DNA of 64,000 bases from Siphonodentalium dalli (lineage: Eukaryota; Mollusca; Scaphopoda; Gadilida; Siphonodentaliidae). Of the stretch, positions 11,212 through 21,577 are shown piece after piece. The notes below the pieces were generated by a model. It was not told where the DNA came from, did not search any database, and saw only the letters and a list, made by a program, of their open reading frames with translations. Positions within the stretch are counted from its first letter, which is position 1. Each line of letters opens with the position of its first letter. The translations under genes were made by a program, and so were the position numbers. The DNA lies in contig CP136061.1 in the NCBI GenBank assembly GCA_032622095.1, forward strand, positions 213,434,373 to 213,498,372. Reading direction: 5' to 3'.

Positions 11212-13736
11212 GTCCGAATCGGCATCTCTGGGTTAGACTAGGTTTTATTCTAGACCAGGCTTAACTCCAGTTTAAACTAGGTTTAAGTAGGATTTAAACT
11301 TGGTTTTACTGTAGTTAAACTAGGTTTTATGGGAGTGAAACTGGGTTTTAGTGTAGTTAAACCCAGTTTTGTGATAAACTCAGTTTAAGTTTGTGGAATT
11401 CGATCTCAATTGAAACTAGGTTTTATTGACGTGATAAAGATATGGTAATATTACTAATTGTTTGTGATGAATTGGCTATATAATCATCAGTATAAGCTTA
11501 GGTATATATGATTTATACGTACCATACGTCTCGTCTCGAAAATATACCTTTAAATATACTTTGAAAAAACATCAAAGTTAAACCACCCTACCCCAGGTTT
11601 TACTAAAACCTAGTTTTTTGGGTTTAATTATTCGGCCGATTTTTTCCGCCCAGTATTGATGTTGTTTCTTCGCGTATATGGGAGTGTTTATTTTGAATTG
11701 GGGAGGCGTTTATGCGCGGGCGTTTGTCACTCAATGTACACGCAGGAGAGTCTTAGTGGAATTCGGGGAGGCGACGTCGGTACTTATGAGATAAATTCTA
11801 ACAAAATATGTGCCAGTGTGATACTGTGTGATGGATGATTTCTTGCTATATATGTCTGTTTGCAATTCGCTCGTTCGGATGTCGGTTTGGCGGCTGAGAG
11901 CATGGTGGGATAGGACTGATCAGATTGACACGTTAGACACGAACATGACTTTTGAAACTGATTCCTTATTCACAAAAAGGTCTCTTTCGGTCAATTTGAC
12001 GCATGGGTTGGTGGCCCGCCCAAATACCCATCAGAGACACCACAGCCTTCACCCGGGGGAGGGTACCGGCCACCCTGAGGGGGTGGAGTATGGACTATTT
12101 TGGAGAACTGTAAGGATTTCGGCCAATTTGATGGTATGGGTGGGTGGCTCACACCAAATAACCCATATAAACACCCCACCCCTCACATCGGGGGGGGGGG
12201 GGGTAACACCGAGGGGGTGAACGTGGGATATGGACCATTTCGAGACTGGTAAGGATTTCGGCCAATTGACGGCATGGATGGATGGCCCGCTCAAATGTTC
12301 CATAGAAACAGCCCACCCCTGAACGCTGTGGGAATCACCCCAGGAAAATGAAAATGGGGTATGGACCATTTTCGAGAACGGTAAGGATTTCGGTCAATTT
12401 GACGTCAGCAGTGTGGGTAGCCCGCTCCAACTACCCCCTAGAAACACCCTCACCCGGGGGTACCACCCCGAGGGGGTGAAATGGGGTATGGACCATTTTC
12501 GAGAACGGTGGGTGGCACATACCAAATGCCCCCCCCCCCCATAGAATCACCCCAACCCCCACCCGGACCCCATTTTCACCCGCTCGGGTAGAATCACACA
12601 CCAATGACGTCATATTGGCCGAATTCCTTACCGTTCTCGATAACGGGTCCATATCCCATTCCGACACCCGGGTGAGGGGTGGGGGTGTTTCTATGGGGTA
12701 TTTGGGGCGGGCCACCTACACATGCCGTAATATTGACCAACAGAGGCATGTTTTTGCGAATAATGAATAAAATGCTCCATACTCCATTTTCACACCAGCA
12801 GGGTGGTACCCTCCAGGGATGAGGGTAGGGTGTCTATAGGGGATATTTGGAGCGGGCCACACACCCCTGTCGTCAAATTGGCCGAAATCCTTACCGTTCT
12901 CGAACATGGTTCATATCCCATATTCACACCTCGGGTGGTAACCCACCCACCCCCGCCCGGATGTGAGGGGTGGGGTGTTTATATGGGTTATTTGAGGTAC
13001 CCTTCCCCGGGGGTGAGGGTTGGGGTGTTTCTATTCGGTATTTGGGCGTACACAATTTCCACCTCCTCGGTGGCACCCCCCCCCCGGGTGAGGGGTGGGT
13101 AGGGGTGGTTCTATGGTGTATTTTGATCGTGCCATCCACTCCTGCTGCCAAATTAATTAGCCTAAATCCTTACCGTTCTCGAAAATGGTCCATACCCCTG
13201 TTATCCCGGGGTGAGGGTGACGTTTATATCGGGTATTTTGGGCGAGCCACCCATTCATGCCGTCAAATTCGCCGAAATCCTTCCTGTTCTCAAAAATGGT
13301 CCATACCCCATTTTCCCCCGCCCGGTTGGTACCCCCGGGGTGGTGGTGTTTCTATGGGGTATTTGTGGCGGGCCCCCACCCATGCCCTCAAGAGATATTT
13401 TTGAGTTCCAAAAGTCATGTTCGTCCATGATATTAGATCATATCTAACCGCTATACAACAGACCGTGCATTCGTCGTGATTTCTCAAAGCGCACGGGTTA
13501 TTCCCCTGATTAGGAGATTATATAGCGACAACAGGTCGCTCGACCGGACAATGCATTGACAAGTAGCGATAATAAACAGACAGACCACGCCTCCTTTCTT
13601 TGCACTTGGACAAATGTGGCCCACTGGTAACGCAATCGACCAAATCTATGTCGTCCCAGCGGTGGAGAAAAACTTGGTTTTACTACTAAAACCCAGTTTA
13701 AACTGATAGTTTAAACTAGGTCTAAACTGGGGATGT
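11212..13736. mobile_element. Foldback-like element with dyad-rich arms
   Basis: The outer ends GGTCCGAATCGGCATC (from 11212) and GATGTCGATTCGGACC (to 13736) are inverted copies with one or two mismatches. Inside each end are degenerate short repeats of the type TTAAACTAGGTTTTA: about eight on the left to ~11420, and fewer on the right at 13670-13720. The centre is the GC-rich inverted array described separately. No transposase is seen. A TA-type target duplication is possible but not certain. Confidence 0.5.
11985..13395. repeat. GC-rich ~130-bp repeat array arranged head to head
   Basis: Units contain TTCGGCCAATTTGACG, 'gggtggcccgccc', 'aaataccc.atagaaacacc', C/G homopolymer runs and 'ggtatggaccattttcgaga'. 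They run forward from about 11985 to 12540 (four to five units) and in reverse complement from about 12600 to 13395 (six units). The whole is therefore an interrupted giant palindrome centred near 12570. Runs of 10-15 G or C occur (for example 12188-12202 and 12529-12540). The proline/glycine-rich open frames are products of composition. Confidence 0.75.
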
Positions 13737-13749
13737 CGATTCGGACCAT

Positions 13750-14835
13750 AATGGATAGAGGAAATTTAAACATCAATACTTGCTGAACTACATGGTGAGA
13801 AAAATTAGATATCCACACCTTGTGTATATTACCACATAATGATGACCAACATTCCCGTTGTGGTTGCGTTTTTTGTTTTGTTTAGCACATTAATACACGT
13901 ACAGATGTGAATTTTTGGAGAATATGCACACTGTTCAATGGTACCATTCTAAGGATTATGCATGTAATACCGCATGTGAGCTTTTAAGAGATTTTCATTG
14001 CAAGCCCTTGTACTTGGAATGATTGTCAAATCCATTGGATATCAGGCTATTGTTAAGATGGATGTAATGTGGCTATAACGAAATACTCATATGAGGACTA
14101 CATTCTGAGTCCCTGTAACGGGTACGCATATGGAAAGAACTAGAGAAGTGGGAGGACTGTATTGGCTATTCTCGTGTTTTCACACAAGCGGTCTTAATAT
14201 TTACAATATACACAAATTCCAATAGTAATTCCAATAGAAAAGTAGAACATTATCACATATTTCGGTATACATTACACTATATTTTTCTCGGGCACGATAA
14301 TCTGCAGTTGCTCATTATACGTATACAAGATTCATCTCTCTTGTCGATTTGATTTCGAAATTTGAACTTTGAGCTACAATTACTGGAATCTGATGGGGTG
14401 GGGTCGAGGGTCATGTCACATACAGGGAATAATTCAGTTCATCAATGCATGGACTGCCCAAACAGTAACTCATTAATATAGGTTACTGTTTGACGGCATA
14501 CGCCAGATGGGTGACACAGATAATAAGATAGAAACATTGAACATGAAAGCAAAACCTAACTTGGAAAAGAACATTATGAATAATCAATAAAGACACCACC
14601 TGTGAATGCTAAAGATGGGGACATGGCTGATATAAGCGTCATGCTTTCTGCCAAATCCCATTCTCTAATATAATTTTCTTTGTTATATTATACAATTATT
14701 TTGTTAATTCATGTGCTTGATTTAGATAAATAGATATGTTTACACCAAGTAGTTCCAATGATACCCATTATTCTATGAAAAAGGGCAATCAGAACTTGTG
14801 CCTCAGACACTTTGTAAATGTTGTTAAACAGTTTG
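13750..14835. other. No gene recognised
   Basis: AT-rich sequence without a supported exon, RNA gene or recognisable repeat. Confidence 0.4.
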
Positions 14836-14843
14836 CAATGAAA

Positions 14844-14951
14844 TTAGATCAAGTCTTCTCGGTCGACAACAGCTTGGGATATCGGTTGGGATAATGCTGC
14901 ATAATCCCAACCGATATCCCAAGCTGCTGTGGGCCCAGACGACTTGATCTA
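14844..14951. mobile_element. Palindromic mini-MITE with 8-bp target duplication
   Basis: The 108-bp element has arms TAGATCAAGTC...CAGCTTGGGATATCGGTTGG and their reverse complement, meeting at a short 'ataatgctgcat' loop. CAATGAAA occurs exactly at 14836-14843 and again at 14952-14959, an 8-bp direct repeat typical of hAT-type insertion. The element is only 13 bp upstream of a TTAA MITE. Confidence 0.7.
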
Positions 14952-14964
14952 CAATGAAACGTGT

Positions 14965-15487
14965 TTAAAGGCACGGGCGGTGTTCTTTGCAGAAATATTC
15001 ATATTTGTTCAAATCGCCATCAATAGAAGGAATATTAAAATATATATAGTTTTGTTCATATGCCAAACATAATCAGCGCGTAAATAATATATTGTCGTCA
15101 AGACGTACGAAGGTGTACGTAAACAAGAGCCTGCTAGTGTTACAGAAATTGTGCTTCTGTTTACACAACACAGCGCAATTATATTGGTTAATCACCCACA
15201 CATGATATAAACGCTCTTTATTATTTCCATATCAGGAAAACAGTAACAAATAACGCTCTTTATGTTTACCATATCCGGATCTAAAAGCCAGGTAACGTAA
15301 CCATTTTTGCTTTTGTTTACATAACAAAGGAAAACAAATGACAATAACATACTGTTTATGCCATATTTCTGATTGGTGTAAGAACAAGGTATGTCTATAT
15401 TTTACTATTCTTTCTGTTTATGGCGGTTTTTGACGGATGTGAATATTTTAACAGCATACTCACCGCCAACGCCGCCCGTATCTTTAA
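14965..15487 (+). mobile_element. TTAA MITE, family A, copy 2
   Basis: It is bounded by TTAA (14965-14968 and 15484-15487). It begins AGGCACGGGCGGTGTTC and ends with the inverted counterpart at ...GGCGTTGGCGG. Internal landmarks are as in the copy at 37978, and it is full length at about 520 bp. Confidence 0.8.
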
Positions 15488-15650
15488 CCCAACCACAACA
15501 GATCGTAATAAAATAATGAGTATTAGAAAAAAGTCAATAACTACACGCGATAACTCTGTTTTATGTCTCACGAAATTACCAGATACTTTCTGATTGCTCA
15601 GGCAATGTTGTTAATTATGTATGACACAGGAGTATACTGTTCAACCGCAT

Positions 15651-15992
15651 TTAACCCTTTACCCAACAAACCGGCCACAACCGGCCAAATAAAGCTTCAA
15701 CAGCCTAAAATATCTTCGATCTGTCTCAATAGAACCATAAAAATATGGATATCATTGGAACCGGCTCCTTGACCACATTGTGATAGTTACAGTTATGCCC
15801 TGTGCCAATGCATTCTCTTATATATGCGAGTCGACCACTTTTTACCATTTGTTCTTACATTCTTTAACAATTTTATAATTTTTAATGTGTTAAGCCAATG
15901 CATTCTCTTATATATGCGATGCGACCTATGGTCGACTCGCATATATAAGAGAATGCATTGGCACAGGGCCGTTCTGTTGGGTAAAGGGTTAA
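15651..15992 (-). mobile_element. PiggyBac-type MITE with hairpins, copy 1
   Basis: TTAA followed by CCCTTTACCCAACA, and the exact inverted form TGTTGGGTAAAGGG followed by TTAA, bound 342 bp. One complete hairpin (arms CCAATGCATTCTCTTATATA...) is present at 15896-15961. The other hairpin lacks its second arm near 15835, so this copy has lost about 50-60 bp relative to the copy at 31195. A CCC start after TTAA is standard for piggyBac elements. It is inverted relative to the copies at 25437 and 31195. Confidence 0.8.
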
Positions 15993-16050
15993 TAACGATG
16001 AACCTTGGGTAATTGTGATTACATTAAGTAAATTATCATTGTCCTATTAT

Positions 16051-16170
16051 GTGATATAAGTAGGTTATATCGTGGTGATAATCATTTACTCGAAATAGCC
16101 ACTCGTCAAATACTCGTGGTTATTTCTCGTATACGATTATCATCATGATATAACCTACACTTAACATGAT
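16051..16170. repeat. Imperfect palindrome
   Basis: The left arm GTAGGTTATATCGTGGTGAT...AATAGCCACTCG pairs with the right arm CGTGGTTATTTCTCG...ATCATGATATAACCTACAC. It is probably a small foldback MITE; no target duplication was resolved. Confidence 0.5.
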
Positions 16171-16179
16171 TTGAGTTGA

Positions 16180-17203
16180 CACGCGGACTAACATCGTCAC
16201 ATTGCGTCGCAAAGACGATGTTTGTCAAGATATTACAAGTACGCAAATACCCGAGCATGTTTTAAATCACATTTGCTCCATAACATCATACGGCATGGCC
16301 AAATACGCTTGCCGATGTACACCCTAAGAGGACGTAATGATGTGAAATGTTATTCGTGAGTACGGCTGTGTCTCACATCTCGTTCACGTCTGCGTGCTGT
16401 TTGTTGATGTGAATGCAGCAATTATTGGATCATAGGCTGATGCATTTGTTGAAATTATCGAATTAATCATACGGATAAATTAATGCGATTTCACGGGGCG
16501 TTTGTCTGTCTCCTGTCTAGTCATATACCATATATTAACTCTAGGGAATTGGAAATATACGATTCTAATAGCCACATCACGGGTTTTAATTGTGTTGCCC
16601 TCCAAGAGACTGACAATTGATACCAATTTAAAGTTCAGACGCACGTTTTGCCGACATTTCCTGATATTTCAAAATGGATTTTCTCAAAACATGTCTGGAA
16701 TTTCTTTTAGAAATTTGGTAAAAGTGATTATTGCGATACAATACCTAAATATATATTATGTACTTGTTCGGGTGCGTGAAAGTGATAAGTTAGTATTCAG
16801 GCGCTCTGCCAACTGGGGGGAATGTAAGATTCTACTAACATCGCCGAAAATTTGAAGCAATCTACGCTACCACTCCATAGCAAATATCGTCAGAACTACG
16901 CTCAATTGTAATTATTTACTGCTCGATTCGGGACGGATCTATCGGCGATAAACTAACGAAAACGATTTTTGCCATCGAATGTCGCTGCATTTAATTAATA
17001 TATAAGAATGACGGTGTGTATTTTCAATTTGGCTATACTATTTGTAAAAATTACTTCTTTGAACAAGATTATTCTCCATTCCTATCTGACAATTATAGCC
17101 CCGTTTACTACACTTTTATGGCATTAACAATATGTAATAGTTTGTTGTTTTCCGGTACCAATAAATTATGTAAGATATAACGTTTTGAAAAGTGGTGGAT
17201 GTG
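16180..17203. other. No gene recognised
   Basis: A 117-codon open frame (16502-16855, plus strand) has no recognisable motif and ordinary AT-rich composition, so it is not called as a gene. Confidence 0.35.
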
Positions 17204-17226
17204 CCTTCAATCAGGGGCGCCGGAAG
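17204..17226 (+). repeat. hAT left target duplication and TIR
   Basis: Target duplication CCTTCAAT (17204-17211) is followed by the TIR CAGGGGCGCCGGAAG (17212-17226). A G-rich hairpin follows at once: GGCAGCGGGGGCAG then CTGCCCCCCCTGCC. Confidence 0.93.
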
Positions 17227-18050
17227 AGGGGGGGCAGCGGGGGCAGCTGCCCCCCCTGCCTTCAGCCTACGGGGGCGAGCGGGGGCAGGGGTTGCCCTTT
17301 TTACTAAGCTTGGGAGGGGGCAGGAGTTGCCTTTTTGAGAGATATAACGTCGTGTAAAATGCACACAAATCCCGATTAGGAATAACATACAGTTTACCTA
17401 TACTTCAAGTGGGGGGTGTAACATGAGGGGGTATTAATTGCCTTGCTACCGTTCAAATTCTGACTTGATACATCATTGAAATTATCTCGGATAACTCCAC
17501 AGGAGCTCAGATAGATTTCCCTTTTCGGAGATATCGTGTTATATAATATGAATTCCGTGGCAAGAAGCCTATAGGTGATTCATCACATTTCTTCAATTCA
17601 AATGTCAAGAAGCCACCTGGGATTTCTTTGAATTCTGCATGTGCCAAGATACCATTATGCGATCTGACTCCTCGAACATAGCGCCCGACTCGAACATATG
17701 GTATCATAGTATCATGCCAACTTTCCGAAGACGGGTCTGTGACCTCAGGCAAGCTAGATCAAACATGCCTCTTAATTCCTCCCGGGATCTGCCGATGGAA
17801 TCATCAATGGTACCCGTAATAAATCATATTCTACAGCTACAGAACAAAGGTGTTCCTTGTTGTTGACAGGTGTCTGTCTGTGGCAACGGGTTCTAATTCG
17901 ATTGGCGTTCTGATTATTATTTAACATATCTGTATATGTATGGGGTGTTACACAGGACGTCAACAGTTACTTTAAAAACAATCGAGTACTGAGATAACTT
18001 CTAAAGTAGAATCGAATAATAATAATCTATTATTTAACTTGAAAGACGCC
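17227..18050 (+). other. hAT 5' region upstream of the transposase
   Basis: About 820 bp of subterminal and probable promoter/5' UTR sequence. It includes two TTGCC(C)TTTTT motifs (17292-17302 and 17326-17336). No upstream coding exon is evident. Confidence 0.6.
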
Positions 18051-20522
18051 ATGCCGAGTGCAGTCAGGGCAAAACAAGAGGCGGATAAGAAGCTCCGGGG
18101 TTTGGCAACGGCCAAACATCAGACGTCACTTTCGTCGTTTCTCAAGAAAACTACATCTCCAGACGTTTCCACTGAAAGTGATGCCGAAAATGATGCTACG
18201 TCGTCCAGCATAGTATTGGAAGAGAAAGGTGCAGATGCAGATGTGCAGGAATGTTTGTTTGACGCTTGTGAAGGACTTATTATCAGCAACCCATGGATTA
18301 CATCAAGTGAATTATATTCTGAGAATGATAAGAAGGCGAGTGAACATAAGGGTAGATTCTTTCAAAAAGAGTGGTTCGACAAATATCCATGGCTGCGATA
18401 CAATCGTGAAAAACATGCTGCATTCTGTGGAATTTGTACAGACTTTCAGCAACAAAATGAATCTGATACGTCGCCGTTTGTTCACAAACCGTCCTCGTGT
18501 GGTTTCAACAATTGGAAAAAGGGACCGGAGCGACTGTCAGAACATGGATTGTGTGATTCCCACAGAAAAGCTTATACAGCAGCTGGAAAAAATCAAATTA
18601 AAATAGACAACCAAATGTCAACTAAGACTGCATCACAACAAAAACTGCGACGCGAAGGGCTTGTTGCCCATCTAAACACAATGAGAACACTTATACGACA
18701 AGGCATACCATTAAGGGGGCACACAGACGAGGAATCGAATATTATGCAGTTCAACAAGGATAAATCGACCGAAAATGGAGGCTTGGCCCTGATGATGCAA
18801 GAGGATCAGTTCTTTTCACACCAAATAATTTCCGAGCAAGAGCAGGAACTGATAATGGCCGCAAGGCATATCATGCTTACGAAAGTGTACGCATGTCCTT
18901 TCTTTGGAATAATATGTGACGAATCATCTGACATTTCAAAAACTGAACAAATGTCTTTCTCTGTAAGATATTGTGATGACTCGTATGTGATTTTGGAGGA
19001 TTTTTTGGGCGTGATGCCTTGTGACGCGGGACTAACAGCCGAAGCGTTATACACGTACGTACAGGACATCCTAATCCGAAGCAATCTGCTTAAAGGAAAG
19101 TTGATAGGAATGTGTTTCGATGGAGCTTCGGCTATGAAAAAACTTGCGGAATTAATCAAGGAACGCCTGAACAGCTGTGCTACGTACGTTCATTGTTTTG
19201 CACACACTAACGAGTTAGTATTTAAGGATTCCACTAAATTGAGTCCTATGATATCGGAGGCTCAGGACCTATGTGAACAGTTATATGCGTTGGCTGGTGT
19301 CAGTCCAAAACGAGTGCTGCTCTTCGAGAATATCCAGAAAGAATTGGAAAATAAATTAAATAATGAGAGTCACGGTGGCGATAACATGAAAATTCTCAGG
19401 CTTGCCAATCTGTCACGCACAAGGTGGACGACGCGGGGTGCTGCTTCGGATGTTATATTGCGGAAGTACACAGCATTGGAGAAGACATTAGAAGCACTCT
19501 CTGTTGACAAAACAGTTACTCTCGAATGCCGATGTAAAGCAACGGGATTGTTGGAGAAACTACACTCATTTAATTCCGTGTTTTCACTCATTGTTTTAAA
19601 TGAATTCGCCTCAATCCTGGAGGACAATTCCAAACAGCTGCAGAGTGCAACACTTACTGGCGACGAGGCCTATTCGACTGTGGATCGAATTAAAAGTAGA
19701 TTCCAAATTCTACGTTCGAATGAGGAATTCGAACGTCACTTCAGGAAAGCCACCACATATGTCAGTTTTCCGATACAGGCAGACACGACGGAAAATCCGA
19801 CTAAAAGCCTGCCCTCGAGTGATTCCGGCGCCCCTGCTAAAAGGACTAAAAGGAAACGAGCTTTACCAAAGCGGATGAGGGATTATCTAATTGTTGATGC
19901 ACCACAGGTGGAAGTAGACAATACACCATTGAATGAAAAGGATGAACTTTCGCGCAGGTACACAGAGGCGTGTGATGCCGTTATAACATCGCTGCAGGAT
20001 AGATTCGGTGCCGACCTGAAACTAATTAGTGACATACAAGCCATTCTTTTGGAATCAGCCAACGGGACATTTAAACAAAGTTCAATGGCAAATATAGCTT
20101 GTCTTACTAGTACGCCCCTATTCAATAAGAAGACACTGCAAAAGGATCTCTTTGGATTAACGGAGCATGTCAAAATATACAATTTGAAATCAAAAACACC
20201 AATTATCAAATTCACCAAAGTAGAATCCATATGCCAGATATTCAAAGAAAACCCAGACTCGAAGCAGTGCTTGCCGGAACTTGACAAACTTGTCAAGTTC
20301 TACTTGACTATTCCGATGAGTTCAGCGACCGCCGAAAGAACTTTCAGTGCCATGCGGCGAGTGAAGTGTTGGACACGATCCACGATGTCTTCGAATACCC
20401 TGAACAATAAGTTGTTTGGACACATTCACAAAAACTATGTTGATAAATTATCAGTGTTTTCAGTAGCTAATGATTTCGCATGCGCCAACGAACGGAGGCG
20501 CAACTATTTTGGGGAATATTAA
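18051..20522 (+). CDS. hAT-family transposase (TTF-type zinc finger, DUF4371, dimerisation domain)
   Basis: Predicted DDE transposase that would excise and insert the surrounding hAT element. The first ATG is 18051 (gacgccATGc), giving 823 residues; an open frame extends four codons upstream to a TTG and is not the likely start. The N-terminus is charged. Residues ~105-175 form a TTF-type zinc finger (KYPWLRY, CGIC at ~126-129, H near 164-170), as in ZMYM/ZNF862-like transposase-derived proteins. The RNase H-like catalytic core follows: CDESSD (first Asp ~290), GMCFDGAS (second Asp ~357), CFAHTNEL, and TRW at ~459. A basic Lys/Arg stretch near 585-615 may be a nuclear localisation signal. The C-terminal hAT dimerisation motif, SATAERTFSAMRRVK, has its Glu at ~762. 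There is no stop or frameshift, and length is normal for the family. Residues ~585-596 derive from an inserted copy of the element's own 3' end. Activity is inferred from intactness, not shown. Confidence 0.93.
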   Translation: MPSAVRAKQEADKKLRGLATAKHQTSLSSFLKKTTSPDVSTESDAENDATSSSIVLEEKGADADVQECLFDACEGLIISNPWITSSELYSENDKKASEHKGRFFQKEWFDKYPWLRYNREKHAAFCGICTDFQQQNESDTSPFVHKPSSCGFNNWKKGPERLSEHGLCDSHRKAYTAAGKNQIKIDNQMSTKTASQQKLRREGLVAHLNTMRTLIRQGIPLRGHTDEESNIMQFNKDKSTENGGLALMMQEDQFFSHQIISEQEQELIMAARHIMLTKVYACPFFGIICDESSDISKTEQMSFSVRYCDDSYVILEDFLGVMPCDAGLTAEALYTYVQDILIRSNLLKGKLIGMCFDGASAMKKLAELIKERLNSCATYVHCFAHTNELVFKDSTKLSPMISEAQDLCEQLYALAGVSPKRVLLFENIQKELENKLNNESHGGDNMKILRLANLSRTRWTTRGAASDVILRKYTALEKTLEALSVDKTVTLECRCKATGLLEKLHSFNSVFSLIVLNEFASILEDNSKQLQSATLTGDEAYSTVDRIKSRFQILRSNEEFERHFRKATTYVSFPIQADTTENPTKSLPSSDSGAPAKRTKRKRALPKRMRDYLIVDAPQVEVDNTPLNEKDELSRRYTEACDAVITSLQDRFGADLKLISDIQAILLESANGTFKQSSMANIACLTSTPLFNKKTLQKDLFGLTEHVKIYNLKSKTPIIKFTKVESICQIFKENPDSKQCLPELDKLVKFYLTIPMSSATAERTFSAMRRVKCWTRSTMSSNTLNNKLFGHIHKNYVDKLSVFSVANDFACANERRRNYFGEY
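19808..19836 (+). repeat. Copy of the hAT 3' terminus inside the transposase ORF
   Basis: These 29 bases match the last 29 of the element (21564-21592) at 28 positions; the only difference is a/c at 19822 versus 21578. The match continues one base beyond (c). The segment is flanked by CTAAAAG at 19801-19807 and again at 19837-19843. Removing one flank plus the segment takes out 36 nt, exactly 12 codons, and leaves a continuous Thr-Lys-Arg-rich reading frame. It encodes a Ser/Pro/Gly/Ala-rich linker between the catalytic core and the basic stretch. Confidence 0.9.
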
Positions 20523-21260
20523 ATTAAACTGTGAGTGGCATACTTATTGATATATCACATATATAAATGTTCATTTTTGGTTTGCTGCAGCTATAACACT
20601 GTCAATGTTAGACAGTAGACTTTACTATCCACACACTTGAAGTGTACATATCAGTGTTGTCATTGGTTAAACAACATAATCTCATTACTATATAGTACAA
20701 AGAGATGGTTATCGCTTTAATTCCCTACATTACCGTCGTTAATTATGCAACAGGCTTATGGCTCCAATGGGGTTGCATTAGATTTTGGCTAGGCCAGCCT
20801 CCCTGCTGTTAAATGGCACAACGGTAAATCACAGTATTAATTCATCAATATTGATTTAGAGTGATCGTTATTTGTACCATATTTTGGCAATTACAGTAAA
20901 TTAAGCAATGTGTTCGATGATGAAATATATATATAGGTACAGTTAATAATATATAATTTTCTATTAACTTAACGCAAAAAAGTTATATATATTGTCTAAA
21001 ATCGCGAAAAGAATATTTCAGGAAGTCGACATGATACCGTTACACGCTATATAACGCATAAGTTGTAACGTGTATCCTTTAGTGAGACAATTAACAATTA
21101 GTTTATTCTCTTAAACTCATATAACATTTTCATGAGTATTGAGACATAATTTATACAACATTTACAATAGAAGAACATTGTTATATGCAATAGCTATTAT
21201 GTACACAGATCCGAATCAGTTGATCAATCGAAGCCGGTATCACGTTATGGTATTTAGTAT

Positions 21261-21314
21261 TGCCTGTTCGTTTGAAACAGTCGAACATGCCTGTTCGGTG
21301 GAAACAGTCGAACA
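21261..21314 (+). repeat. Two 27-bp dyad repeats inside the hAT element
   Basis: TGCCTGTTCG..tGAAACAGTCGAACA occurs twice in immediate tandem (21261-21287 and 21288-21314), with two or three differences. Each unit is itself a dyad (TGTTCG...CGAACA). This would suit a protein-binding site, but the function is unknown. Confidence 0.6.
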
Positions 21315-21447
21315 GAAGCACGGAATCGGAAGAGAACGGATTATGATTGGTCAATAATTTTGGAAAATACTGTGATTTACCGTTCTGAACACTTGATGTT
21401 GCAGTATATAGCTTTGTCTGTATATATTATATGAGCATTATCTGACG

Positions 21448-21453
21448 AATAAA
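21448..21453 (+). promoter_or_regulatory. Candidate polyadenylation signal of the hAT transposase
   Basis: AATAAA lies about 925 nt after the transposase stop and 140 nt before the element end. A second AATAAA is at 21494-21499. Neither is supported beyond the hexamer. Confidence 0.35.
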
Positions 21454-21497
21454 CATAATTCGAAGTATGTATTTAACAACATATATATTTATGAATA

Positions 21498-21556
21498 AAA
21501 AAATATAATGCCCTTTTTAGTGGTCTGAAAAATATAATGCCCTTTTTTTGGAGGTC
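21498..21556 (+). repeat. hAT subterminal direct repeats
   Basis: AAAAATATAATGCCCTTTTT followed by a GGTCTG-containing spacer occurs twice in tandem, with a unit of ~29 bp. Tandem subterminal motifs are typical transposase binding sites in hAT elements. Confidence 0.7.
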
Positions 21557-21577
21557 TGCCCCCCCTGCCCTCGAGTG

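Larger units (their letters stand above)
20523..21477 (+). other. hAT 3' region downstream of the transposase
   Basis: About 950 bp of AT-rich probable 3' UTR and subterminal DNA, with no second ORF of note. Candidate AATAAA signals lie at 21448-21453 and 21494-21499. Confidence 0.5.

Noticed and set aside
11828-13487. Several Pro/Gly-rich ORFs of 60-144 codons
   Set aside because: They derive from the GC-rich repeat array and change frame from unit to unit.
15651-15668. Telomere-like TTAACCC / GGGTTAA motifs
   Set aside because: They occur singly as the TTAA target plus CCCTTTACCC terminal inverted repeats of a MITE, not as tandem telomeric repeats.
17173-17352. 'agatataacgt' at both 17173 and 17340 as evidence of a longer duplication across the hAT border
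   Set aside because: The match is about 11 bp only and one copy lies outside the element; likely chance.
18039-18050. Transposase start at 18039
   Set aside because: The codon there is TTG; the first ATG in frame is 18051 with an acceptable context.
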